Below are positions 33,331 through 41,306 of a DNA stretch of 60,525 bases, in pieces. Positions within the stretch are counted from its first letter, which is position 1. The number at the start of each line of letters is the position of its first letter. The DNA is taken from contig NZ_SIRE01000042.1 in the NCBI RefSeq assembly GCF_004307995.1, forward strand, positions 1 to 60,525, written 5' to 3'. The translations under genes were made by a program, and so were the position numbers. Source of the stretch: Paenibacillus thalictri. Its GTDB lineage: Bacteria > Bacillota > Bacilli > Paenibacillales > NBRC-103111. Under the pieces are notes generated by a model. That model made no database searches, was not told the origin of the DNA, and saw only the letters and a program-made list of their open reading frames with translations.

Positions 33331-33699
33331 ATGCAGGCTTCTTCGGTTAGACAACTTAAACCTACTAAACAAATCAAACAGACTAAGCGGCCTCAGAAGA
33401 ACAAACAACCGGTAAAAGGCGGCAAGCGATTGTTCAGGCTGTCGGTGCTGATTATGATATGCGCTTTGGCTTGGGGAGCCATCAATTTCTGGGACCAGGC
33501 CGGCAAGCTGCAGGACCGCAAACAGCGGGTGTCTGCACTGGAGCAGAAAAAAACGGAAGTTACGCAGCTTAACGACGATACCAAGCGAGAAATCGCCCGT
33601 TTGAACGATAACGAATACATCGAGCAGAAGCTTCGCAAGGATTATGGCTACGTAAAGCCAGGAGAAACGCTGTTCTATAGGCCCAAGTCTGGCAATTAG
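33331..33699 (+). CDS. divIC: Septum formation initiator DivIC
   Basis: This 122-residue bitopic protein has a basic cytoplasmic part (1-33, Lys/Gln-rich), one membrane helix (about 35-53, LSVLIMICALAWGAINF), and an extracellular coiled coil (about 57-95) ending in EYIEQKLRKDYGYVKPGETLFY, the FtsB/DivIC signature. With DivIB and FtsL it activates septal peptidoglycan synthesis. ATG 33331 has AGGAGG 12 bases upstream, a rather long spacing. The in-frame ATG 33286 would translate a hairpin unit and is rejected. Confidence 0.93.
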   Translation: MQASSVRQLKPTKQIKQTKRPQKNKQPVKGGKRLFRLSVLIMICALAWGAINFWDQAGKLQDRKQRVSALEQKKTEVTQLNDDTKREIARLNDNEYIEQKLRKDYGYVKPGETLFYRPKSGN

Positions 33700-33734
33700 T
33701 CCCTGAAATGGGCTTGTTCGTTTGAAACCTTGTG

Positions 33735-33763
33735 TTGACCGCTTTTTCCGCATACGTTATAAT
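33735..33763 (+). promoter_or_regulatory. Sigma-A promoter of the S1-domain gene
   Basis: TTGACC, 17 bases, TATAAT; 11 of 12 consensus positions. It overlaps the discarded upstream part of the reading frame and supports the start at 33813. Confidence 0.82.
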
Positions 33764-33812
33764 CTCCATAGTTGGCTTTTTTGAACTAATTAAGGGAGGA
33801 ACATTTTACTTT

Positions 33813-34277
33813 ATGGCAATCGAAGTGGGCAGCAAGCTGGAAGGAAAGGTGACAGGCATCACTCACTTTGGAGCTTTTGTTGAGCTTTCAGAGGGTGTCA
33901 CTGGCCTTGTTCACATCTCAGAGATCGCGGACAATTATGTCAAGGATGTTAACGATCATTTGAAATTGAGCGACAAGGTTATCGTTAAAGTGATCAACGT
34001 GGACAAGGATGGTAAAATCGGATTATCGATCAAGCAAGCGGTGGATAAACCGGTAGAAGCTAAGCCCGCTCGGCCAGAAAGACAAGGTGGAAGAGATGGC
34101 GATCGCGGTGGTTTCCGTGGAGGGGATCGCGGCGGCAGATCGTTCAAGCCTCCTGCAAACAAACTGACCTTCGAAGACAAGATGTCCAGATTTTTAAAAG
34201 ACAGCGAAGAACGGATTTCTTCTTTGAAGAAGAACACTGAGGGCAAACGCGGCGGCAGAGGCGCTAGACGCGACTAG
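33813..34277 (+). CDS. yabR: S1 RNA-binding domain protein YabR
   Basis: This 154-residue protein has one S1 domain at residues 5-75 (GSKLEGKVTGITHFGAFVEL, then GLVHISEIADNYVKDV). An Arg/Gly-rich stretch (about 85-115, RGG-like) and a C-terminal motif FEDKMSRFLKDSEERISSLKK follow, as in YabR and general stress protein 13. It probably binds the 30S subunit or mRNA; the role is not settled. It has its own near-consensus promoter and a terminator, so it is monocistronic. Confidence 0.9.
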   Translation: MAIEVGSKLEGKVTGITHFGAFVELSEGVTGLVHISEIADNYVKDVNDHLKLSDKVIVKVINVDKDGKIGLSIKQAVDKPVEAKPARPERQGGRDGDRGGFRGGDRGGRSFKPPANKLTFEDKMSRFLKDSEERISSLKKNTEGKRGGRGARRD

Positions 34278-34285
34278 ATATGTAA

Positions 34286-34320
34286 CAGCCACATTCATGC
34301 AAATGGGATGTGGCTTTTTA
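34286..34320 (+). terminator. Terminator after yabR
   Basis: AGCCACAT and ATGTGGCT arms, 13-base loop, TTTTT. Confidence 0.85.
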
Positions 34321-34361
34321 GTTTGTTTCCGCATTTGTTGGCATCGCTTTGGCAATCATGC

Positions 34362-34391
34362 TTGACAGCCGGGCAGGCAATAGTTTATACT
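34362..34391 (+). promoter_or_regulatory. Promoter of tRNA-Met
   Basis: TTGACA (34362-34367), 18 bases, TATACT (34386-34391), 12 bases before the tRNA 5' end. Confidence 0.7.
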
Positions 34392-34403
34392 CATGCTTGT
34401 TGT

Positions 34404-34477
34404 GGCGGTGTAGCTCAGCTGGCTAGAGCGTACGGTTCATACCCGTGAGGTCGGGGGTTCGATCCCCTTCGCCGCTA
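34404..34477 (+). tRNA. tRNA-Met (CAT anticodon, elongator type)
   Basis: A full cloverleaf: acceptor GGCGGTG / CGCCGCT, D-arm GCTC / GAGC, anticodon stem TACGG / CCGTG with loop TTCATAC (anticodon 34438-34440), T-loop TTCGATC, discriminator A at 34477. No CCA is encoded. Two G-T pairs weaken the base of the T-stem. The sequence is close to the single tRNA-Met found near yabR in B. subtilis. Absence of the initiator's C1-A72 mismatch and CCC/GGG pairs supports the elongator form. Confidence 0.92.
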
Positions 34478-34503
34478 TATTTTATGGTTTTTAATACCAG
34501 ACC

Positions 34504-34550
34504 CAAGAACAGTTGTTGCAGGCCTATCTGCAACGGCTGTTCTTTTTTTA
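34504..34550 (+). terminator. Terminator after tRNA-Met
   Basis: AAGAACAG / CTGTTCTT outer arms with an inner TTGCAG / CTGCAA stem, followed by TTTTTTT. Confidence 0.9.
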
Positions 34551-34823
34551 TTCCATTTCGAGCCAAGCCGGACTTGTTCCGCCAATCGGACGAATAGTTC
34601 GTGCCAGCGTTAGACAACCGCTTGCGGAAAATTCGCGCAAGCACTTCTTTTGTCGTATGCTCAGCGGGCTCCTTGGAAATCGACACCTTTTTACGGGATT
34701 CATGCGGCGCGCGGTCAAGCAAACCGGCGGACAGATACGTACATACGTTTGATTAACGGAAAAAAGTACTGCGCTTCCAACCCGCCGTTAAGCCGAATCG
34801 CCGCTTCTCGCGGTATAGGCTCA
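34551..34823. other. Spacer between tRNA-Met terminator and spoIIE control region
   Basis: I see no gene, RNA or repeat that I can support in this stretch. Small open frames here have no ribosome sites or recognisable products. Confidence 0.5.
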
Positions 34824-34867
34824 TTTTGTCGGAAAAAACTTTTACTCTATCAACTCATTGCGACAAA
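34824..34867. promoter_or_regulatory. Inverted pair of Spo0A-like boxes ahead of spoIIE
   Basis: TTTTGTCGGAA at 34824-34834 (plus) and TTTGTCGCAA on the minus strand (34858-34867) each differ from the 0A box by about one base and face each other 23 bases apart. spoIIE of B. subtilis is activated by Spo0A~P with sigma-A, so the location fits. Confidence 0.5.
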
Positions 34868-34926
34868 CTTTCTGCTAGATTTCTTTTATGCTAGGAACCA
34901 CTAAACCAAGTAGGGAGTTGGTCTGT

Positions 34927-37419
34927 ATGGGGAAAGCTCAGGGAATGGAAAATTTGAACACATGGAGCTCGGAGGTACTGCATAAGACGAACCAGCGGGT
35001 GCAGGGGGTGTTTGTGGAAAATCGCCTCGTCCAAGCGCTGGTCGCGAAGAAATGGTCTCTTTTGCTGCTGGCAATGGGTTTTCTGTTAGGCAAGGCCATG
35101 ATTCTGGAGCAGTTAGCCCCTTTTGCCATCGCTTATTTCGCGGTCATCTATTTTTTAAGACGAGAGCTGCTGTTATGGACAGGCACTTTTATTGCGGCGG
35201 GCAGTTTTTTCTCAGCGCTACCCGGACATACGGGATACCTGCTCGCCGAACTGGTTGTGTTCCTCTTAATTCAAAAGGGATTGGAGAAATTCGAGCGGAC
35301 CGATATTTCCTTGGCGCCGATGATCGTGTTCGCTTCTTCTTTCCTGGTGCAGCTTTTCGCTTACGCGGTGGCTACCGAGATATCATGGTACACCTTAATG
35401 ATCTCGGGCGTCGAATCGGCTTTAAGTCTTATACTCACTCTAATTTTTATACAGGCCCTCCCGGTGTTTACATTAACCCGAAAAAACTACCACCTTAAAA
35501 ACGAGGAAGTGATATGTCTCATCATCTTATTGGCTTCGGTTATGACGGGCACGGTCGGCTGGACGATCGGTCCGGTTACCCTGGAGCATGTGCTCTCCCG
35601 ATATCTTATCTTGTTGTTTGCGCTTGTCGGAGGCGCGCCGCTTGGAGCGTCGGTTGGTGTGATTACCGGTCTTATTTTAAGTCTGGCCAGCTCCAGTGCG
35701 ATTTACCAGATGAGCTTGCTCGCTTTTGCCGGGATGCTCGCAGGATTATTGAAGGAAGGAGGCAGATGGACCGTAGCCTTCGGGATGCTGCTTGGGTCCT
35801 CGATTTTATCGGTTTATATCGGCAGCCAAAGCGATATTATGAACTCGCTGTGGGAATCGGGAGCTGCCGTGCTGCTGTTCCTGCTGACGCCGCGCAGCAT
35901 GGTCCAGATGCTGGCCAAATATGTGCCGGGCACACAGGAGAACGTCAAATCGCAGCATGATTACGCTAAAAGAGTACGCGACGTGACGGCCAGCCGCGTT
36001 CAGCAGTTCTCCGACGTGTTCCGGCAGCTCTCCAAAAGCTTCAAACAAATTACGGAAAACGCGGCCCCGCAAAAAGAAGAGGAGGTTGGCCATTTTATGA
36101 ATTCGGTTGCACACCGCACGTGTGCGACCTGCCGCAAGCAAGACACTTGCTGGGACGCCAAATTCCATCAAACCTACAAGCTGATGACGGATGTGATGGC
36201 GGAGGTGGAGCAGAAGCCGGACGTATCGATGCGGGATATTTCTCAAGAATTTAAAAAGTTCTGCATTAAACCCGATCAGGTGCTGGGCGTCATGAAACAG
36301 CAATATGATTTGTACAAAAACGACCAGCATTGGAAAAAGCAAATCGTCGACAGCCGGCAACTGGTAGCTGATCAATTATCCGGTGTATCGCAGGTAATGG
36401 AGGACCTGGCGAAAGAAATCAGGCGCGAAGGACAGGAAATGTTCCTGCAGGAGGAACAAATTCGCCACGCGCTGGAGGAATTGGGCTTATCCATACACAG
36501 CATCGATGTGATCAGCTTGGATGAGGGCAGCGTAGAAATTGAAATTGTCCATCGTTATACAAGGGGGTTTGACGAATGCCGTAAAATTATCGCGCCGCTG
36601 CTTTCCGAAATTATCGGCGAACATATAGCCGTTAAGGATGAGCAAGCCCTGCCTGAGCAGGAAGGCTACAGCACGGTTATGTTCGGATCGGCGAAAGAAT
36701 ACGAGATTGAAACCGGCATTGCCGGGGCCGCCAAAGGCGGAGAATTGCTGTCAGGTGACAGCTTCAGCACGGTGGAGCTGGGTAACGGCAAGTTTGCCGT
36801 AGCGCTCTCGGACGGAATGGGCAATGGGGAACGGGCGCGTGCGGAGAGCAGTACGGCGCTGAGCATCCTGCAGCAATTGCTGCAATCGGGCATGGATGAG
36901 CGTCTTGCGATCAAGTCGGTCAACTCGGTATTGATGCTCCGTTCCTCGGATGAAGTGTATGCGACGGTCGATGTCGCTTTAATCGACCAATACAACGCTC
37001 ATACGACGTTTTTGAAGATCGGATCGACACCAAGCTTTATCAAAAGGGGCATGGAGGTGCTGCAGATCAGTGCAAGCAACCTTCCTGTCGGTATTCTGGA
37101 CGAGCTTGATGTGGATCTGGTGAATTTTCAACTAAAGAGCGGCGATATTTTAATTATGATGACGGACGGCATATTTGACGCTCCCGGGCATGCCGTTAAC
37201 AAGGAGCTGTGGATGAAACGGGTGATTCAAGAGATCGATGCGGAAATTCCGCAGGATTTCGCCGATATTTTGCTGGAGCGGGTCGTACGGCAGTATCGCG
37301 GAGATATTGTCGACGATATGACCGTCGTTGTCGCTAAAGTGGATAAATTTAAGCCGGAGTGGGCTACTTTCGGCTGGCCGGGGCTTGGACGGATCGAGCG
37401 GCCCAAAGTCGTAAGTTAA
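34927..37419 (+). CDS. spoIIE: Stage II sporulation phosphatase SpoIIE
   Basis: SpoIIE (830 residues) dephosphorylates SpoIIAA to release sigma-F in the forespore and interacts with FtsZ. About ten membrane segments occupy residues 40-320, followed by a regulatory middle region with a cysteine-rich patch (CATCRKQDTC). The C-terminal PP2C domain shows SGDSFSTVELGNGKFAVALSDGMGNG near 610, IMMTDGIFDAPG near 740 and DDMTVVVAKV at the end, carrying the metal-binding aspartates. ATG 34927 follows AGGGAG; the frame from 34888 would start inside the promoter region. Confidence 0.96.
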   Translation: MGKAQGMENLNTWSSEVLHKTNQRVQGVFVENRLVQALVAKKWSLLLLAMGFLLGKAMILEQLAPFAIAYFAVIYFLRRELLLWTGTFIAAGSFFSALPGHTGYLLAELVVFLLIQKGLEKFERTDISLAPMIVFASSFLVQLFAYAVATEISWYTLMISGVESALSLILTLIFIQALPVFTLTRKNYHLKNEEVICLIILLASVMTGTVGWTIGPVTLEHVLSRYLILLFALVGGAPLGASVGVITGLILSLASSSAIYQMSLLAFAGMLAGLLKEGGRWTVAFGMLLGSSILSVYIGSQSDIMNSLWESGAAVLLFLLTPRSMVQMLAKYVPGTQENVKSQHDYAKRVRDVTASRVQQFSDVFRQLSKSFKQITENAAPQKEEEVGHFMNSVAHRTCATCRKQDTCWDAKFHQTYKLMTDVMAEVEQKPDVSMRDISQEFKKFCIKPDQVLGVMKQQYDLYKNDQHWKKQIVDSRQLVADQLSGVSQVMEDLAKEIRREGQEMFLQEEQIRHALEELGLSIHSIDVISLDEGSVEIEIVHRYTRGFDECRKIIAPLLSEIIGEHIAVKDEQALPEQEGYSTVMFGSAKEYEIETGIAGAAKGGELLSGDSFSTVELGNGKFAVALSDGMGNGERARAESSTALSILQQLLQSGMDERLAIKSVNSVLMLRSSDEVYATVDVALIDQYNAHTTFLKIGSTPSFIKRGMEVLQISASNLPVGILDELDVDLVNFQLKSGDILIMMTDGIFDAPGHAVNKELWMKRVIQEIDAEIPQDFADILLERVVRQYRGDIVDDMTVVVAKVDKFKPEWATFGWPGLGRIERPKVVS

Positions 37420-37430
37420 TATATATGCAT

Positions 37431-37484
37431 AGAGACGCTTACCGGACCCCGGGCGAGGGGGCTATCCGGGGCGTCTCTTTCTGT
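37431..37484 (+). terminator. Terminator after spoIIE
   Basis: AGAGACGC / GCGTCTCT arms with an inner CCGG-rich stem, then TTTCTGTTT. Confidence 0.8.
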
Positions 37485-37555
37485 TTAGAATCTCTCAAAT
37501 TGGAAAAAATAGTGAAGGAGAGGACCAATTTACCGTTTGAGAGAGTAGGGGATGG

Positions 37556-38311
37556 ATGATGCAACAAATCATTTTAATTACAGACGGCTGTTCCAATGTT
37601 GGGGTCAGTCCGGTTATTGCCGCGGCGCATGCCAAAGCGGAGCAGATTGTGGTCAACGTCATCGGTGTTATCGACCAAGGCGAGCTGGGGGAGCTTGGCG
37701 CTTTCGAAATTCAAGAGATTGCCCAGTCGGGCGGAGGCATGAGCCGGGTTGTAACATCCGATCAGCTTTCACAAACCGTACAGATGATGACCCGCAAAAC
37801 CGTAATGAATACGATTCAGCAGGCTGTAGGTGCAGAGCTGAAGCAAATTCTGGGACATTCCAGCCCGCTCGAGCTTCCGCCCGATCAGCGTTCCCGTGTC
37901 GTACAGGTCATGGATGATCTGAGCGAGACTTCCTCCTTGCGGGTAGCGCTGTTGATTGATGCGAGCGCCAGCATGAAACCGAAGCTGGCCGCTGTGAAAG
38001 AGGCTATTTACGATCTTCAGCTCAGTTTGCAGGCCCGTTCGGGAGAGAGCGAGCTGACCGTGTTTCATTTTCCCGGTACCGGCGGCGAAGAGGTCGTCAT
38101 GGATATCGGGTGGACGAAAAATGTTGCAAACTTAAGCAAGTTGTTTTATAAAATAAACATGAAGGGAACGACGCCAACCGGTCCGGCCATGCTCCACGTC
38201 GTTCAATTTATGACGGGGCGTTCCGCCGATAACCGGGGGTTGACCGACACAGGTCGTCATGTTGCCGCAAGCGATACCAAGGATGGGATGCTGAGTGACT
38301 ACATCGTTTGA
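37556..38311 (+). CDS. yabS: VWA-domain protein YabS
   Basis: This 251-residue protein has an N-terminal ITDGCSNVG segment and a von Willebrand A domain with the MIDAS motif LLIDASASMKPK (about 132) and TPTGPAML (about 207) supplying metal ligands. It is predicted cytoplasmic and binds a partner, not identified. It overlaps the kinase yabT by 17 bases, as in B. subtilis, which suggests it is a kinase partner or substrate. Either of two consecutive ATGs at 37556/37559 may start translation behind GAGTAGGGG. Confidence 0.87.
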   Translation: MMQQIILITDGCSNVGVSPVIAAAHAKAEQIVVNVIGVIDQGELGELGAFEIQEIAQSGGGMSRVVTSDQLSQTVQMMTRKTVMNTIQQAVGAELKQILGHSSPLELPPDQRSRVVQVMDDLSETSSLRVALLIDASASMKPKLAAVKEAIYDLQLSLQARSGESELTVFHFPGTGGEEVVMDIGWTKNVANLSKLFYKINMKGTTPTGPAMLHVVQFMTGRSADNRGLTDTGRHVAASDTKDGMLSDYIV

Positions 38312-39203
38312 GCCTGTATTCCAAGCGGGCACGATCATCACCGGAAAATGGAATAAGGGACAATATGTCGTTGACCGGCTGCTTGGGGAAGGTGCAAACG
38401 GCAAGGTGTATTTGGTTCGCAAAGGAACGGCGTTGTATGCGCTGAAAGTCGGTTTCGACCCGGTCGACCATCAGTCGGAGGTCAATGCGCTGCTCGCTTT
38501 GTCACGTTCGTCCAGCGCTTTCCGCAAATATTTGCACGATGTCGACGACTTCCGGCATGCGGGTACGGATTATCCATTCTGCGTCATTCGTTATATCAAA
38601 GGGCAGCCGCTCAAGGATTACTTGCGTGAGCGAGGTTACGATTGGGTGCACATCATCGGTTTTAATTTACTGCAAAAGCTGTCCGAGCTGCATGCCCAAG
38701 GCTACATATTCGGCGATTTAAAAACCGACAACATGATTATCTCCGGTTACGGAGAGGTGAATTTGGTCGATTTCGGCGGTGTGACGCCGATCGGCCGCTC
38801 CATTAAGCAGTTTACCGAAGTGTTCGACCGGGGTTTCTGGGGAGCCGGTACCAGAGTGGCTGACGAAAAATACGACTTGTTCTCGGTAGCCGTTCTGCTG
38901 CTCAGCGTAACGGATAAGGAGAAGAAGCTGCTGTCGTTCAAGCATATTTTGCCGCAGAACCGCAATATTGATTTTTTGTTGGATATGCTCAAAGGAAATG
39001 CCCGGCTCTCCAAGGCGGCGCCGTTTATCCGCAAAGCGCTGAGAGGCGAATACCGGAGCACGGCGGAAGCGTTCGCGGAATGGCGCAGATACATATTGCA
39101 TAAAGAAAACCATAAGTCGCAGGTCAAGCTGCCATGGCTGAAAATATGCTTTGGCGCTTCGATTGTTTTATTTGCTTCAACGTTATATTTCTACTGGCAG
39201 TAA
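38295..39203 (+). CDS. yabT: Membrane Ser/Thr protein kinase YabT
   Basis: This 302-residue Hanks-type kinase lacks extracellular domains. The Gly loop LLGEGANGKVY is near 30, the ATP lysine in ALKVGF near 50, the catalytic loop FGDLKTDN near 140 and metal-binding VDFGG near 160. A C-terminal transmembrane helix (about 282-300) ends the protein. B. subtilis YabT is DNA-activated and phosphorylates RecA during spore development. The HRD motif reads FGD, so the usual His-Arg are replaced. The start is GTG 38295, inside the end of yabS. Confidence 0.9.
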   Translation: MTTSFEPVFQAGTIITGKWNKGQYVVDRLLGEGANGKVYLVRKGTALYALKVGFDPVDHQSEVNALLALSRSSSAFRKYLHDVDDFRHAGTDYPFCVIRYIKGQPLKDYLRERGYDWVHIIGFNLLQKLSELHAQGYIFGDLKTDNMIISGYGEVNLVDFGGVTPIGRSIKQFTEVFDRGFWGAGTRVADEKYDLFSVAVLLLSVTDKEKKLLSFKHILPQNRNIDFLLDMLKGNARLSKAAPFIRKALRGEYRSTAEAFAEWRRYILHKENHKSQVKLPWLKICFGASIVLFASTLYFYWQ

Positions 39204-39262
39204 AGCGGAGCGGGTTCTTAAGAACAACGGCTCAAGGACAGTAAGAGGAAGGATAAGATCAG

Positions 39263-40684
39263 ATGGATGACCTGACGGTCAAGGTGGAGCAATCGATCCG
39301 GGCTGAGAAGCTGTTTACGCAGAAGGATAGCATCGTTGTCGCCGTATCGGGGGGATCCGATTCGGTGGCTCTGTTGCATGTCCTTTTTTTATTGTCGGAG
39401 GTTTGGCAATGGAAGCTTGTCGTCGCTCATGTGAATCATCGCTTTCGCGGAGAAGAATCGGACCGGGAGGCTGAATATGTAAGCCGCTTAAGCAAGGATT
39501 GGGGGCTCGCCTGTGAAACGGTGTTTATTGACGTTCCGGCATATATCGAAGAATCGGGGATGAATTCGCAAAGCGCGGCAAGGGAAAAAAGATACGAATT
39601 TCTGCACCAGGTTGCCGAAAAGTACGGGGCGTCGCACATCGCCTTAGCCCATCATGCGGACGATCAGGCCGAAACGGTGCTGATGCGGCTGATCCGCGGA
39701 GCAGGGCTGGCGGGGTTATCCGGCATGCAGATCATCCGCCGCGAAAAAAACGTGGAACTTGTGCGTCCCTTTTTACGTATATACAAAACAGAAGTACTGG
39801 CACACTGCGAGCTGCATGGCCTTGTTTACTACGAGGATAGCAGCAACCGCGACACCAAGTACTTTCGGAATCGCATCCGGCTTGAGATTATGCCTTATCT
39901 TGAGCGGTTCAACGACCGCTTGCCCGAATCGCTGAACCGGACGGCCGAAATCGCCGCCATCGAAGACGAGTATATGGAGGCCGAAGGGGCGAAGCTGCTT
40001 GAGGAGCATGTAACTCAAACGGCGGGGAAGTTTCATTTTTCAAGGAGCTGGTTTTCTTCGCTGCACATTGCTTTACAAAGGCGATTGATTAAACTAATAT
40101 TAAGTTGTCTTGGCGGAGGAACGGATATCGATTTTTCCAAGGTGGAGCAGGTACGGGGACATGTGCTGCATGTCAGCCGCTCCAATATGCGAATCGACGT
40201 AACAGGCCAAATTTTGTTGACAACGGAATATGATACGGCTCATCTTCATACTATGGTTTTGCCGCAGGGTCCTTACGCGTATTCCGTAATAACGGGGACG
40301 CGTGAAGTTGCAATTCCGGAAGCGGGCAGCGTTATCACGTTGGAGTGGGAGAGGGCGGGCCATCCCGAGCGTCATCTTGACCGCAAGCCGCGCAGGAACG
40401 AGCTGTGGCTTGATGCGGAGGAAATTGCATACCCGTTATGCATCCGCAATCGCCGTCAGGGGGACCGGATCTCTATTTTTGGTTTAAACGGGTCTAAAAA
40501 GGTAAAAGATATCTTCATTGACGACAAAGTGCCTCGGGGGCAAAGGGAGCAAACGCCCATTGTCGCCGACCATGAGGGACGGATATTATGGATCGCCGGT
40601 TTCCGGAGATCCGCTCATGCGCTTGTCACACCGAAGACCCGCAGTATTCTATATATGAAGCTAACGCAACTTATGACGGACTAG
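39263..40684 (+). CDS. tilS: tRNA(Ile)-lysidine synthetase
   Basis: TilS (473 residues) converts C34 of tRNA-Ile(CAU) to lysidine. The N-terminal PP-loop VAVSGGSDSVALLHVL is near residue 27, followed by VNHRFRGEESDREA and HHADDQAETVLMRL. The middle NTD-like and C-terminal domains follow (RNRRQGDRISIFGLNGSKKVKDIFID near 395). AGAGGAAGGA lies before the ATG. It is 13 bases before hpt, the conserved tilS-hpt-ftsH block. Confidence 0.95.
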   Translation: MDDLTVKVEQSIRAEKLFTQKDSIVVAVSGGSDSVALLHVLFLLSEVWQWKLVVAHVNHRFRGEESDREAEYVSRLSKDWGLACETVFIDVPAYIEESGMNSQSAAREKRYEFLHQVAEKYGASHIALAHHADDQAETVLMRLIRGAGLAGLSGMQIIRREKNVELVRPFLRIYKTEVLAHCELHGLVYYEDSSNRDTKYFRNRIRLEIMPYLERFNDRLPESLNRTAEIAAIEDEYMEAEGAKLLEEHVTQTAGKFHFSRSWFSSLHIALQRRLIKLILSCLGGGTDIDFSKVEQVRGHVLHVSRSNMRIDVTGQILLTTEYDTAHLHTMVLPQGPYAYSVITGTREVAIPEAGSVITLEWERAGHPERHLDRKPRRNELWLDAEEIAYPLCIRNRRQGDRISIFGLNGSKKVKDIFIDDKVPRGQREQTPIVADHEGRILWIAGFRRSAHALVTPKTRSILYMKLTQLMTD

Positions 40685-40696
40685 GAGGTTCCCTCT

Positions 40697-41236
40697 TTGC
40701 ACAACGACATTCGGGAAGTACTGTATTCCGAGCAGCAGATTCAAGAGAAGGTAAAGGAAATGGGCGAAATGATCAGCCGCGATTTTGAAGGACGCAATCC
40801 TCTGGTTATTTGCGTGCTGAAAGGCGCATTCATTTTTATGGCTGATTTGGTGAAGCAAATCGCCGTACCTTTGGAAATTGATTTTATGGCTGTATCCAGC
40901 TATGGCGTTTCGACCAAATCGTCGGGTGTCGTCAAAATCATTAAAGATTTGGACGTACCGGTAGAAGGCCGCAACGTATTGATTATCGAGGACATTATCG
41001 ATAGTGGTCTTACGTTAAGCTATTTGATCGATGTGCTTGAGCGCCGCAATGCGCGTTCCGTGACGGTTGCCGCTTTATTCGACAAACCGGCTCGGCGCAC
41101 CGCAGAGCTCGACGCTGATTATAAAGGCTTTGTGCTTCCCGATGAGTTTGTGGTTGGGTATGGCTTGGATTATGCCGAGAAATACCGCAATCTGCCGTAT
41201 ATCGGCATACTCAAACCGGAAATTTACACGAAGTAG
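40697..41236 (+). CDS. hpt: Hypoxanthine phosphoribosyltransferase
   Basis: Hpt (179 residues) salvages hypoxanthine and guanine with PRPP. It contains the PRPP loop VLIIEDIIDSGLTL near 95, VCVLKGAFIFMADL-like residues near 40, and VGYGLDYAEKYRNLPYIG near 152. The start is TTG 40697 with TAGGAGGT eight bases upstream. In B. subtilis the TilS-Hpt pair also activates ftsH transcription. Confidence 0.95.
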   Translation: MHNDIREVLYSEQQIQEKVKEMGEMISRDFEGRNPLVICVLKGAFIFMADLVKQIAVPLEIDFMAVSSYGVSTKSSGVVKIIKDLDVPVEGRNVLIIEDIIDSGLTLSYLIDVLERRNARSVTVAALFDKPARRTAELDADYKGFVLPDEFVVGYGLDYAEKYRNLPYIGILKPEIYTK

Positions 41237-41306
41237 GCGAATTTGAGATGCCAAATCGCTCTATGTTACAATGGATCAAGTTGTCGTTTTCGAGAGGAGG
41301 CAGGGA

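Noticed and set aside
34513..34752. 79-codon frame between tRNA-Met and spoIIE
   Set aside because: It begins inside the tRNA terminator, has no ribosome site and no recognisable product.
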